The position numbers and the translations under genes are program-made. Below, one piece after another: positions 55,545 to 64,000 of a stretch of DNA of 64,000 nucleotides (the stretch's first letter is position 1; each line of letters starts with the position of its first letter). The DNA comes from Draconibacterium sediminis. Its GTDB lineage: Bacteria > Bacteroidota > Bacteroidia > Bacteroidales > Prolixibacteraceae. The notes under the pieces were generated by a model. That model was not told the DNA's origin. It worked only from the letters and a program-made list of their open reading frames with translations, and did no database searches. Location of the stretch: positions 1 to 64,000 of the forward strand of contig NZ_JRHC01000001.1 in assembly GCF_000949475.1 (NCBI RefSeq), read 5' to 3'.

Positions 55545-57472
55545 ACAAGTATTTTTAGCGAAACAGGTTCTACCACAACAGTGTCATCAACAAGTTCTAT
55601 CCCCTCCTCGTTTATGCTGTTGCCATCGGCTACAACTTTGTACCGGCCTTCGGGTAAGGGGAATTCAACTTCGTCCTCGTTACCGTTAAAAATGAGGAAT
55701 ATTTTTGACCAGTTGTCGCCGGCCTGTTTTCCATCCAGGCAATAGGAAACAACCCCTATTTTATACTCGGCGCAAAAATTCAGATCTTTTCTGATTGATT
55801 CGGCAGAGGACATCCGAAATGCCGGATGATTTTTCCGCAACTGAATCAGTTTCCGGAAATATTCAAAAACATCGATGTATTCATTTTTGCGGCTCCAGTC
55901 GATTTGGTTCACCGAATCGGGCGATTTATAGGAGTTTCCGTTACCACCTTTTGTACGGCAAAAATCAACACCGGCATGCAAAAGCGGCACACCTTGCGAG
56001 GTTAACACCAACGCTCCGGCAAGTTTTACCCGTTTGCGTAATTCCTCATCATTTGCTTTTGGTAAGCTCTGTTTCAGCTTGTCCCAAAGCGTGTAATTAT
56101 CGTGGCACGACACGTAGTTGATACACTGATCGGGTTCGGCAGCCCAGGCCGTATCTACCGTATCGATATATCCGTAATTTACCTGCGGATGATAAACTGC
56201 CGCAGTAATTCCAAACTTTATAGCCTCCTCGCGCAGGTTAAGCCCGCTAACAAAACCTTTCGACTTTTTATCGCCGTGGTTTCCTTTTAGGGCATCACGA
56301 AAATCGTCGTTAAAGCTGGCTATTCTTCGCATTGCCGAAGTGTTCTTCTTCACTGCCCGTTTCGATTCGGGCATAGGACTTTGATCGGCCGCCCAGCCTT
56401 CGCCATAAAGAAACAAGCCGCGGTCGATCTTATCCAGCGACTTTCGGATTTCCTGCATGGTTTTCAAATCGTGAATTCCCATCAAATCGAAACGGAATCC
56501 ATCTACATGAAATTCCTCCACCCAGTAGTTAAGCGTATCGATAATGTATTTACGCACCATTTCTCGCTCCGAAGCCAGCTCGTTGCCACAACCCGATGCA
56601 TTTGAAAACGAACCATCCTCTTTCTGGCGGTAAAAATACCCCGGAACAATTTGGTTAAAAACCGACTCTTTAGCGTAGTAAGTATGGTTAAAAACCACAT
56701 CCAGAATCACGCCAATTCCATTGGCATGCAGGGCTTTTACCAACTCTTTAAATTCTACAATACGTTTGCGCCCATCGTAAGGATCGGTTGCATACGAACC
56801 TTCCAGCGCATTATAGTGCATGGGATCGTAACCCCAGTTATATTTTTCAAGTGGCTTTTCTTCGTCAACTGTAACATAATCGTTCACCGGTAACAAATGC
56901 ACATGCGTAACTCCCAGCTCCTTTAAATGATCGATACCGGTTTTTACACCTTCCGGCGAACGTGTTCCTTCTTCGGTAAATCCCAGAAATTTCCCTTGGT
57001 TTTCAATGCCTGAATTTTCGGCAATGGAGAAATCCCGCACATGCGTTTCGTAAATCACGGCATCGGTAAAACTGCTGTAGCGCGGTCCATTATCATAAAC
57101 CCACTCTTCAGGATTTGTGGTGTTCGGATTATAAATCATTCCGCGCAAGCCGTTGGCCCCAACACAACGGGCATAAATTCCGGCAACCTCATCCAGCCAT
57201 TCGCCATCGTTTACTCTGAAAGTATAGAATTTACCTTCGTAATCGCCGGTAAGAATTGTTCCCCAGGTGCCGTTCTCCTTCTTCTGCAGATTGGTTTTGT
57301 AATAGGCTTCACCCCTCACTCCGTCCTTGTACAAACGCAATTCCACCATTTGAGCTGTTGGTGCCCAGATTTTTATCGTAGTCTTTTCGGGCGACCAAAA
57401 CACTCCCAGATCCTTACCCGAATAACCGGGATAAGTTGAAAAATCGATATGGTTAAATTTCCAGTTTCGCAT
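55526..57472 (-). CDS. pulA: Type I pullulanase (GH13)
   Basis: A 648-residue debranching enzyme without signal peptide, so it is cytoplasmic. An N-terminal CBM48-like domain (FWSPEKTTIKIWAPTAQMVELRLYKDG) precedes the GH13 barrel with the type I pullulanase signature YNWGYDP, then DVVFNHTY, nucleophile Asp in DGFRFDLMG, acid/base Glu in LYGEGWAA, and VSCHDNYTLWDKL. It cleaves alpha-1,6 branches of glycogen or imported pullulan/starch fragments. Its ATG overlaps the stop of the preceding gene by one base (TAATG), and its end overlaps the convergent gene at 55032. Confidence 0.95.
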   Translation of the reverse strand: MRNWKFNHIDFSTYPGYSGKDLGVFWSPEKTTIKIWAPTAQMVELRLYKDGVRGEAYYKTNLQKKENGTWGTILTGDYEGKFYTFRVNDGEWLDEVAGIYARCVGANGLRGMIYNPNTTNPEEWVYDNGPRYSSFTDAVIYETHVRDFSIAENSGIENQGKFLGFTEEGTRSPEGVKTGIDHLKELGVTHVHLLPVNDYVTVDEEKPLEKYNWGYDPMHYNALEGSYATDPYDGRKRIVEFKELVKALHANGIGVILDVVFNHTYYAKESVFNQIVPGYFYRQKEDGSFSNASGCGNELASEREMVRKYIIDTLNYWVEEFHVDGFRFDLMGIHDLKTMQEIRKSLDKIDRGLFLYGEGWAADQSPMPESKRAVKKNTSAMRRIASFNDDFRDALKGNHGDKKSKGFVSGLNLREEAIKFGITAAVYHPQVNYGYIDTVDTAWAAEPDQCINYVSCHDNYTLWDKLKQSLPKANDEELRKRVKLAGALVLTSQGVPLLHAGVDFCRTKGGNGNSYKSPDSVNQIDWSRKNEYIDVFEYFRKLIQLRKNHPAFRMSSAESIRKDLNFCAEYKIGVVSYCLDGKQAGDNWSKIFLIFNGNEDEVEFPLPEGRYKVVADGNSINEEGIELVDDTVVVEPVSLKILVHAENG

Positions 57473-58020
57473 TAAAATTTAACTAATGTTTTTCGTAAAA
57501 AAACCGCTTTGCTCCCCAACCTCTTTCCTTTCACATCTTTCAGATAGATCTTCGTCTTTGGATATTTCTTTAATGATTTATCGTGCGAGTAAAACCGATT
57601 CAAATCAATAGTTAACTGATGCGATTTTCCGCCCTCAAGATAAAGTGGATAAAAGCTGTAATTATCCATTCCTTTGAGTTTAAACTTTCGTTTGATCCAA
57701 AAGTTATCGAACACCAAAAGCGGCTTATCCAAATCGATAGCAGTTGAGCCGGTGTTCTTTACGGTAAGAATTAAATTATCGGGATAGAAATTTGCATCCT
57801 TCTCCAGTTTGATACTTAGCTGTTTAAGTTGCAAAAATGGCCTGCGCTCTTTTTTCGATTTCTTGCCAAAAGAACGGCTACTTACAATAAACGCTACGAT
57901 AATTGCAACCAGAAAAAGAAATACCCATAGCAGTTTATGCCCTTCGGGACCTACCTCGTTTTGGGCAAAAAGCCACAACGAATTCAATAATAAAACCGCA
58001 AGAATACTTCCCTTCTTCAT
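57472..58020 (-). CDS. Membrane protein of unknown function, coupled to pullulanase
   Basis: A 182-residue protein with a signal peptide (to about residue 20, ...WLFAQ), one transmembrane helix (about 31-50), and a basic stretch (FGKKSKKERRPF). It ends in a C-terminal beta-rich domain (LKQLSIKLEKDANFYPDNLILTVKNTG..., FDNFWIKRKFKL) of about 120 residues. I do not recognise a family. The TAATG overlap means translation is coupled to pulA, though the two proteins are predicted in different compartments. Confidence 0.75.
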   Translation of the reverse strand: MKKGSILAVLLLNSLWLFAQNEVGPEGHKLLWVFLFLVAIIVAFIVSSRSFGKKSKKERRPFLQLKQLSIKLEKDANFYPDNLILTVKNTGSTAIDLDKPLLVFDNFWIKRKFKLKGMDNYSFYPLYLEGGKSHQLTIDLNRFYSHDKSLKKYPKTKIYLKDVKGKRLGSKAVFLRKTLVKF

Positions 58021-58067
58021 TGTTGCTAATTTGAGGCAAAAGTAAAGTTTTTATTGATTTAAGATCG

Positions 58068-58129
58068 CTGATGCTTACAGGTTTCAATACAATACGTTCC
58101 ATACTTAACATGAAACCCATAAGCATCAG
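58068..58129. repeat. Long imperfect inverted repeat between the M24 peptidase and the next gene
   Basis: CTGATGCTTACAGGTTTCA (58068-58086) and TGAAACCCATAAGCATCAG (58111-58129) are 19-base arms matching at 17 positions, around a 24-base loop. It lies 8 bases after the M24 stop on the minus strand. There is no T-run for a standard terminator on the minus strand. It may be an mRNA-end hairpin, a protein-bound site, or a small palindromic repeat element. Confidence 0.65.
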
Positions 58130-58136
58130 TATTTTA

Positions 58137-59504
58137 TCATCGAAGTGTTTCTACCTCTTCAAGCGTTTTTGGCTTTGGTTTGCCGAGTAGCTGTACACCG
58201 CTTTCGGTCATTACAAAGTCCTCTTCGTTGCGTATTCCGCCAAAGTTACGATAGCTGTCAACCTTTTCCCAGTTGATAAAATCGTTGAATTTGTCCTGCC
58301 CGCGCCACAGATCGATTAGCTCCGGAATAAAGTAAATTCCGGGTTCGATGGTAAACACATGTCCGGCTCTCAGCGGTTTTGCCAAACGAAGCGATTTCAA
58401 CCCAAACTGTGTACTTTTTGGCTGGCCATCATAACCCACCCAAACTTCACCAAGATCTTCCATATCGTGCACATCCATACCCATCATGTGCCCGGTTCCG
58501 CAGGGGAAAAACAAAGCGTGTGCACCCGCCTCAAATGCATCCATGGCATTTCCTTTTGTAAAGCCCATTGCTTTTAGCCCGTCGAAAATGGTTGTAGCGG
58601 CTGCAATATGCGCTTTTTTATAGGGTTTGTTCAACTCAAGTGCGCTGATGGCAGCTTCGTGTCCGGCCAGTGAAATTTCGTAGATATCTTTTTGCTCGGG
58701 TGTAAATTTTTTGCTCACCGGAAAAGTACTTGACAAATCGCCCGAATAGCACAATTCGTTTTCGTAACCGGCATCAACCAAAAACAAGTCGCCTTCTTTT
58801 ATGGTGTTACCATGAAAATGATTGTGCAAGGTTTGCCCGTTTTTAGTGGCAATTATCGGGAACGCAATGTTTCCACCGGCTGCCAGTGCAACTTTATGGA
58901 TTTCGGCAGCTACCTGTGCTTCCGTCATTCCCGGACGAGCAAACTTCATGGCTGCAATGTGCATATCAACCGATACGTTAACCGCCTGATGCAGCTGTTC
59001 GATCTCTTCTTGTGATTTTATCTCACGCTGGCTAACAACGGCTTTTACCAACTCCAACGAGTACGTGTTGGCTACATCTTTTGGCGCCACATCAATCAGC
59101 TCGAGCAACTTTATTTTATTCTCGGGGCGGTATAGCGGCAGGAAATGAATCTTCTTGCTTCTCTCCACCACCGATGCCAGTTCTTTCATGGGGAAAACTG
59201 TTGACACGCCACATTGGACGGCACGATCAGCAATGGAAGGCTGTGGCCCCATCCACACAATATCATCGATGGTGTAATCATTTCCGAAAATAATCTCCTT
59301 GTCGTTATCGATATCGATTACCGCAGCCAAACCCGGATGCTGAATTCCAAAATAATACAAAAAGGTGCTGTCTTGCCTGAAATGATAGGTATTATCAGCA
59401 TAATTCATCGATGATTCGTCGTTTCCAAACAACAAAATCAATCCTTCCCCAACTTTCTCCTTTAGAACTTTTCTTCGTTCGATGTAAATCTCTTTCTGAA
59501 ACAT
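58137..59504 (-). CDS. Xaa-Pro aminopeptidase (peptidase family M24B)
   Basis: A 455-residue cytoplasmic aminopeptidase P. An N-terminal creatinase-like domain (RRKVLKEKVGEGLILLFGNDESSMNYADN, YFGIQHPGL) precedes the pita-bread catalytic domain with all five metal ligands: Asp in LVDAGYENE, Asp in YSGDLSSTFPVS, His in CGTGHMMGMDVHD, Glu in FTIEPGIYF and Glu in RNEEDFVM. It removes N-terminal residues next to proline. It is monocistronic or upstream of the hypothetical/pulA pair, with an inverted repeat between them. Confidence 0.95.
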   Translation of the reverse strand: MFQKEIYIERRKVLKEKVGEGLILLFGNDESSMNYADNTYHFRQDSTFLYYFGIQHPGLAAVIDIDNDKEIIFGNDYTIDDIVWMGPQPSIADRAVQCGVSTVFPMKELASVVERSKKIHFLPLYRPENKIKLLELIDVAPKDVANTYSLELVKAVVSQREIKSQEEIEQLHQAVNVSVDMHIAAMKFARPGMTEAQVAAEIHKVALAAGGNIAFPIIATKNGQTLHNHFHGNTIKEGDLFLVDAGYENELCYSGDLSSTFPVSKKFTPEQKDIYEISLAGHEAAISALELNKPYKKAHIAAATTIFDGLKAMGFTKGNAMDAFEAGAHALFFPCGTGHMMGMDVHDMEDLGEVWVGYDGQPKSTQFGLKSLRLAKPLRAGHVFTIEPGIYFIPELIDLWRGQDKFNDFINWEKVDSYRNFGGIRNEEDFVMTESGVQLLGKPKPKTLEEVETLR

Positions 59505-59714
59505 TTAAGCAATTTTTTTATGAGCATGTGAATGTAATAAATTCTCAAATTCACACTATGACAAATGTTCGCATTGCTTTCACAATGATTACCACGGAAA
59601 ATACTTTGCACCATACTTCGGTACTTTTTGTATGAAACAGGTGTTGCAACAATAAAATTAATAAACCACGCAACCTTTGGTTAGCATTGCCCATCTGATT
59701 ACTAAACAAAGAGA

Positions 59715-60332
59715 ATGAGAGCTAACTACTTTTTCCTGTTATGTTTGTTAATGGTGGCTTTTGTTTCGTGTAATAACGGTTCGGATAATGATCTGGAAAT
59801 GCCGGAACGCAGTTATACCAAGTTAATTGAACGAAATTCGGATAACACTTTTGAAGCCGAACTTATAACAAAAGCCGAATCGTACTATCCTCCGCGTGAA
59901 GATCTTATTGCTGCCACTGAATGGTCGGGAATGGAAGTGCCGGAGACAGATTATTGGTATTACAATCATTTTGATGGTGTGTTGATTCCTTATTGCATAA
60001 CCACAGAAGCCATTGATTATTACACGACATTAATTGACGATTTCAACGCTAACAAAGAGGATGTTTTCTTTATTACAGCCGAGTTTACCTATTCCGCCAA
60101 TGTTAGCTTTCACGATGCATACACTTCTCCGGATAAAAATTCAAGGGGAGAAACGTTAGATCCTCAAAGTTTTGAATCAGTTTATGTGGTAACACTTGAT
60201 TTATACTGGATGGATTATTGCGGACCACTATGCGCGATGTGGATTGAAAAACAACGAATTGCTGTTTTTAATGAATCGGGAGAATTACTTGAAGTTTTTA
60301 TGGACGGAACAATATCAGTTCCAGTCTCCTAA
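59715..60332 (+). CDS. Lipoprotein of unknown function
   Basis: A 205-residue protein with a clear lipobox (LMVAFVSC, Cys 20), followed by NNGSDND, a surface-type sequence that often directs Bacteroidota lipoproteins outwards. The body is acidic and aromatic (DYWYYNHFDGVLIPY, VVTLDLYWMDYCGPLCAMWIEKQRI) with two close cysteines, probably a small alpha+beta fold. I do not recognise a family. It is monocistronic, with a strong terminator after it. Confidence 0.8.
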   Translation: MRANYFFLLCLLMVAFVSCNNGSDNDLEMPERSYTKLIERNSDNTFEAELITKAESYYPPREDLIAATEWSGMEVPETDYWYYNHFDGVLIPYCITTEAIDYYTTLIDDFNANKEDVFFITAEFTYSANVSFHDAYTSPDKNSRGETLDPQSFESVYVVTLDLYWMDYCGPLCAMWIEKQRIAVFNESGELLEVFMDGTISVPVS

Positions 60333-60346
60333 CCAATTCGAATATA

Positions 60347-60391
60347 AAAAGAGCCTTACTTGTCTGTAAAGATCAATGTAAGGCTCTTTTG
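60347..60391 (+). terminator. Terminator between the lipoprotein and the convergent M1 peptidase
   Basis: AAAAGAGCCTTAC (60347-60359) pairs with GTAAGGCTCTTTT (60378-60390), a perfect 13-bp stem with an 18-base loop; A-run and T-run flank it, so it can serve both directions. Confidence 0.9.
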
Positions 60392-60394
60392 CTG

Positions 60395-62035
60395 TTATAA
60401 ATCTACCACCTGAAAACCGGCTACATAAAAATCTTTATCTATTTCTACTTTTTTTACTTTCTCATCAGAGTCGAAAAATTTCCAGCGACTGGAAGGATTT
60501 AACCAATGAGGCTCTCCGTTAATGTATACCTTCAGTGGCAATTTAAAATTGTCGACGCAATTTGTCCACCTGTACTGCAGCTCACCATCAATCATCGCGT
60601 ATTCAAAAGTTGGGATTCGGGTATCGCGCAAATACTGGTTAAAAAAGCCTTGCAATTCCAACCCGGTGTGCTGCATTAAATAGCCTTCAATTTGCTCAGC
60701 TTTTACCGTTTGATGATAGAACTCTTCATTTAAACCGCGTAGTATACTGCGCCATTTTTCATCGTCGTTCACAACTTGTCGCAGCGTATGCAACATATTG
60801 GCTCCTTTGGGGTACATATCGCCCGATCCAGGATAATTTACGCCGTAAACCCCAATAATGGGTCGATCGTTTAGAATTCCTATACGGCTTCCCCGAATAT
60901 ACTCGGAACCTGCTTTTTTGCCCCAGTGATACTCCACAAACAGATTTTCTGAGTAATTGGTAAAACTTTCGTGTATCCACATATCGGCCTCATCCCAGTT
61001 GGTAATGTTGTTGGCAAACCACTCGTGTCCCGACTCATGAATAATAATAAAATCGAATTTAAAACCCCAGCCCGAATAACTGATATCGCGGTTGCCAAAG
61101 CCATTGCGATAACCATTTCCGTATGTCACCGAACTTTGGTGCTCCATACCCGGATAAGGCACTTCCACCAACTTATAACCATCTTCATAAAACGGATACG
61201 GCCCAAACCAGTGCTCAAAGGCTTCCAGCATCATTGGCGCCTGTTTAAAATGCTCTTTTGCCTTTTCCAGGTTTTGTTTCAACACCCAGTAATCGCAATC
61301 CAAATCGCCCTTTTCGCCTTTAAAAACTTCGTGCCAATGGGCATAATTTCCAATGTTAATGTTTACACCGTAGTTGTTTATCGGGTTGTTTACAAACCAG
61401 TGAGCCGTTTTTGTGCCGTCGGCGTTTTGCTCCACACCGCGTAAACGGCCGTTCGATACATCCATTAAATGATCGGGAAAAGTTACACTTATCAGCATAC
61501 TGTCGGGCTCATCGTAAGGATGGTCTTTGCATGGCCACCACAAACTGCCACCATCGCCCTGGTTGGTATTTACAATAAAATCGTTGCCATTTTCATCTTT
61601 TCTCCAACTTATGCCGCCATCCCACGGAGGTCTTCTACTTATCTTTGGTTTCCCTGAATATACAACCAGCAGCTCGTTAACCTCATTCGGATTTTGCGTT
61701 TTCTCCAATTCAACAAACCATGCATTTCCATCTTGATTATAGTCAAGAGCCTTGCCATTTTGAGTAATTCGCGAGATCTTCATTGGTGGCTGAAGATCAA
61801 TCTGCATCACCTGATTTGATTCTAAAACCTTGTATTGAATCAAGTTGCTACCCGAAATTGTACTGTCAGTAGGATCGACCTTCACATCCAGATGATAATA
61901 AGTAAGATCCCACCAAACCCGTTCGGGCGTTATGCTGCCACGCAACGAATCCTGGCGTGTAAAATTTGTTTTTTGTGCAGCTACATTCAATACAAAAACA
62001 AGCAACACTACTGCTATTAATAATCGCTGTTTCAT
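60395..62035 (-). CDS. M1-family aminopeptidase, exported
   Basis: A 546-residue protein with a signal peptide (to about residue 20, ...NVAAQ). N-terminal beta domain LTYYHLDVKVDPTDSTISGSNLI; exopeptidase motif GMEHQSS (a variant of GAMEN) near residue 295; zinc site HESGH around 333, followed by ADMWIHESF, which supplies the third ligand Glu. It lacks the long C-terminal helical domain of aminopeptidase N, as is common in Bacteroidota. It is the second gene after the S15 hydrolase upstream on the same strand (gap 24 bases), so both work on exported peptide uptake. Confidence 0.94.
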   Translation of the reverse strand: MKQRLLIAVVLLVFVLNVAAQKTNFTRQDSLRGSITPERVWWDLTYYHLDVKVDPTDSTISGSNLIQYKVLESNQVMQIDLQPPMKISRITQNGKALDYNQDGNAWFVELEKTQNPNEVNELLVVYSGKPKISRRPPWDGGISWRKDENGNDFIVNTNQGDGGSLWWPCKDHPYDEPDSMLISVTFPDHLMDVSNGRLRGVEQNADGTKTAHWFVNNPINNYGVNINIGNYAHWHEVFKGEKGDLDCDYWVLKQNLEKAKEHFKQAPMMLEAFEHWFGPYPFYEDGYKLVEVPYPGMEHQSSVTYGNGYRNGFGNRDISYSGWGFKFDFIIIHESGHEWFANNITNWDEADMWIHESFTNYSENLFVEYHWGKKAGSEYIRGSRIGILNDRPIIGVYGVNYPGSGDMYPKGANMLHTLRQVVNDDEKWRSILRGLNEEFYHQTVKAEQIEGYLMQHTGLELQGFFNQYLRDTRIPTFEYAMIDGELQYRWTNCVDNFKLPLKVYINGEPHWLNPSSRWKFFDSDEKVKKVEIDKDFYVAGFQVVDL

Positions 62036-62059
62036 TCAACTAATATTTTGAAACTCGTT

Positions 62060-63916
62060 TTATTGAATGGCTTTGTCGTAAGCTTCTGTTCCACCAACAA
62101 CCGGAATTTCAATCCTTGTTCCGTTCAAATCAACCGTTAATTCTGTTCCGGGTGTTGGCCGAAGTGTAAAATCGCGGTCGCTCGAAAAGATCATGAGCCC
62201 GATTTGTTGTCCGGCTTTAATCACCTGGTCATCGGGTTGCAGTTCGAAAGTCATTTCGTAAAACCTACCCGGTTTTAGCGGTTCACTTTCGCGTAATGAT
62301 TTATAATTCTGAAGATCGGCCCAGCCGCGTGTTATAAGATTATCGGTAATTTTTGGTTTGCGCCATTGTGAATTATTCCAGGGTAACGAAACCAGGTAAA
62401 CCGAAAGATTCACTGCCGGTTTGCTACTGGCTGCCTTGATGGTAATTTTTGCTTCTCCTGATATATGAAGGTCTTCTTTCAATTCCGGACTTACAAATAT
62501 TAATCGGTGCTCAGTAATTTCGGCTTGTGCCAGCGCCTCTGCCGAAAACGAGTAATTATCAACAAGGGCTTCAGCTGCTTGCTTCGATGGTTGTTCGGTA
62601 ACTAAACCTCCTTTTTTGGGAGCACCGCCGGTAAGGTAAAATTTCACCGGACTCGCATCCGGGTTTGGATAGTCTTTATACGGTGTTGGCTTCTCACGCT
62701 CGTCATCCTCGCGAACGATCCAGGCTTTTGCATCGCTTTCCACACCATTTTCTATCCCAAACAAATAGCGGGTAAACCAACGGTTCATCATGCTAATTGG
62801 TGGCGGTCCGCCATGTCCGTTCTGGTGATAGTAAATTTGGGCAGGAATTCCCTTTGCTTTTGCAGCTTCGTAAATACGGTAGCTGTGCTCGGGCATTACA
62901 TTCCAATCGTTAAATCCGTGCGACATTAAAAGTGCCGCCTTCATTGGCTCCATGTCGTTCAGGTAATCGCGGCCGGCCCAAAAATCATTGTAATCACCGG
63001 TAACGCGGTCTTGTCCGTTTTTCATTTCCGTATCACGAACATGCTCACGTGCGTAGGCTCGTTTTTCCAAATCGCCGCTGTGAATAAAATCAAAAAGCAC
63101 ATCCACATCCTCGCCCAAATAACCTCCCGGAGAGCGAACCAAACCATTGGACCGGTAATAATGATAATACGAAGTGTTGGGAGCTACCGGAATAATCGCT
63201 TCCAGTCCTTCAACACCTGTAGTGGCAGCTGCCAGCGGCAAAGTTCCGTTATACGAAGTTCCGGTCATCCCCACTTTCCCGGTACTCCAGTAAGCCTCAA
63301 CTTCTTCGTTTCCACGACGGGTTTTGTAACCTTTGGCGCGTCCGCAAAGCCAGTCGATTACCGCTTTTGGCGCCAGCGATTCGTTGTCGCCGCCAACAGT
63401 TGGCGAACCATCCGACAGTCCTGTTCCGGGCGATGATGAATGCACAACAATATAACCACGAGGTACCCATGTATCTACATGCCCTTTTGAAATGATTGGT
63501 CTTTCGCCGCGGCGCTGAACTTCGGGTGGGTGTACATGTTGTTTGGGTTGCTCGCCAAGCTCGTGATGAACATCCCAGAAAAATTCGGGATTATTACCGG
63601 CCGTTCCTGCGAAATACGGGCTCGAGTTATAAACTACCGGAAGTTTTAATCCTTCGCTTTCGGTTTGCCGCGGACGTGTAACATCAACATGCATGCGGTC
63701 TAAAAGGCCATCGCCATCCGAGTCAAATTCGGTTTCCACCCACAGATCTTCGCGAATCCAATAGGCCGGATCTTCAAACGCTTTTACAATTTGTGCCTCC
63801 CCATCCTTAAAAACAGGTTTTGCCGGCTCGTTTTGTTGTGCACGACTATTAAGAGCACACAACTGCATAAGCACCAAACAGGCAACACTTAAACTCAGGT
63901 TTTTTCTAATCTTCAT
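62060..63916 (-). CDS. CocE/NonD-type hydrolase, X-Pro dipeptidyl-peptidase (S15) family
   Basis: A 618-residue protein with a signal peptide (to about residue 26, ...NSRAQQ). The alpha/beta-hydrolase core holds the nucleophile Ser in GMTGTSYNG (about 218), Asp in LMSHGFNDWNV, and His in YYHQNGHGG. A C-terminal jelly-roll (SGEAKITIKAASSKPAVNLSVYL) is typical of X-Pro dipeptidyl-peptidase and cocaine-esterase relatives. The acidic segment DSDGDGLLDRMHVDVTRP near the start resembles the PepX opening. It is likely a periplasmic dipeptidyl peptidase, first in an operon with the M1 peptidase. The 84 bases beyond it show no gene. Confidence 0.92.
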   Translation of the reverse strand: MKIRKNLSLSVACLVLMQLCALNSRAQQNEPAKPVFKDGEAQIVKAFEDPAYWIREDLWVETEFDSDGDGLLDRMHVDVTRPRQTESEGLKLPVVYNSSPYFAGTAGNNPEFFWDVHHELGEQPKQHVHPPEVQRRGERPIISKGHVDTWVPRGYIVVHSSSPGTGLSDGSPTVGGDNESLAPKAVIDWLCGRAKGYKTRRGNEEVEAYWSTGKVGMTGTSYNGTLPLAAATTGVEGLEAIIPVAPNTSYYHYYRSNGLVRSPGGYLGEDVDVLFDFIHSGDLEKRAYAREHVRDTEMKNGQDRVTGDYNDFWAGRDYLNDMEPMKAALLMSHGFNDWNVMPEHSYRIYEAAKAKGIPAQIYYHQNGHGGPPPISMMNRWFTRYLFGIENGVESDAKAWIVREDDEREKPTPYKDYPNPDASPVKFYLTGGAPKKGGLVTEQPSKQAAEALVDNYSFSAEALAQAEITEHRLIFVSPELKEDLHISGEAKITIKAASSKPAVNLSVYLVSLPWNNSQWRKPKITDNLITRGWADLQNYKSLRESEPLKPGRFYEMTFELQPDDQVIKAGQQIGLMIFSSDRDFTLRPTPGTELTVDLNGTRIEIPVVGGTEAYDKAIQ

Positions 63917-64000
63917 TCGTTCAAAAAATTTTTACGCAGTCGGTCAATGGCAATACAAAAATTGGCCCCGGACTGCTTTTGTTACAGTTTTTTATGATCT

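Noticed and set aside
57935..58126. Minus-strand 63-codon frame over the 58068 inverted repeat
   Set aside because: It overlaps the start of the next gene in another frame and is explained by chance; the repeat itself is reported instead.

Overview
The window is chromosomal DNA from a member of the Bacteroidota. The evidence is a PorP/SprF-type protein beside an SprB-repeat adhesin (type IX secretion and gliding families), promoters of the Bacteroidota type (TAnnTTTG, in the best case with TTG about 19 bases upstream), an atpD-atpC pair separate from other ATP synthase genes, a PNGase F-like enzyme, and a cysteate synthase-like gene. The glycan- and peptide-degrading content would suit a Marinilabiliales/Prolixibacteraceae-like marine or sediment bacterium, but that placement is a guess. 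I see no rRNA, tRNA, CRISPR array, prophage, transposase or integrase.

Layout. 1-3.2 kb: an HYR/SprB surface protein cut by the window edge, its PorP/SprF partner (no ordinary start codon at the expected place), and a structured intergenic stretch. 3.2-10.8 kb: M19 dipeptidase, DUF3810 protein, MBL-fold hydrolase, a DUF4143-type ATPase, a 111-bp copy of the rlmN 3' end, a BamA/TamA-like outer-membrane protein, and intact rlmN. 10.9-20.5 kb, all on the minus strand: amidase, GT9 glycosyltransferase, atpD-atpC with promoter and terminator, an RND/MMPL exporter overlapping a polyprenyl synthase, and a PQQ-type propeller. 20.7-26.4 kb: a secreted propeller protein, a three-copy tandem repeat, an exported PCMT, and a YceI - outer-membrane barrel - YceI - Rrf2 cluster. 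26.4-36.5 kb: cytochrome c/sugar dehydrogenase fusion, a three-gene SDR/metallophosphoesterase/epimerase operon, a transglutaminase/PNGase F-like pair, and a large GAF protein. 36.5-45.9 kb: a DoxX-TIM-barrel fusion directly downstream of a GH78 rhamnosidase, a cysteate synthase-like gene with its own promoter and terminator, and a GH2 beta-galactosidase preceded by a tandem 22-bp repeat. 45.9-64 kb: a lycopene cyclase-domain protein with waaA, class II ribonucleotide reductase, two membrane-anchored LytTR regulators, gcvH, tsaE, alanine dehydrogenase, a stand-alone protein resembling a B12-binding domain, type I pullulanase, and peptidases of families M24, M1 and S15.

Much of the window is housekeeping. 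The more unusual parts are the YceI/barrel/YceI/Rrf2 cluster (the best candidate for a small undescribed envelope system), the DoxX-TIM-barrel fusion, the PNGase F-like/transglutaminase pair, the radical-SAM-less B12-domain-like protein, the rlmN 3'-end duplication, and several palindromic or repeated non-coding elements. Family assignments come from motifs read by eye; no database search was run.
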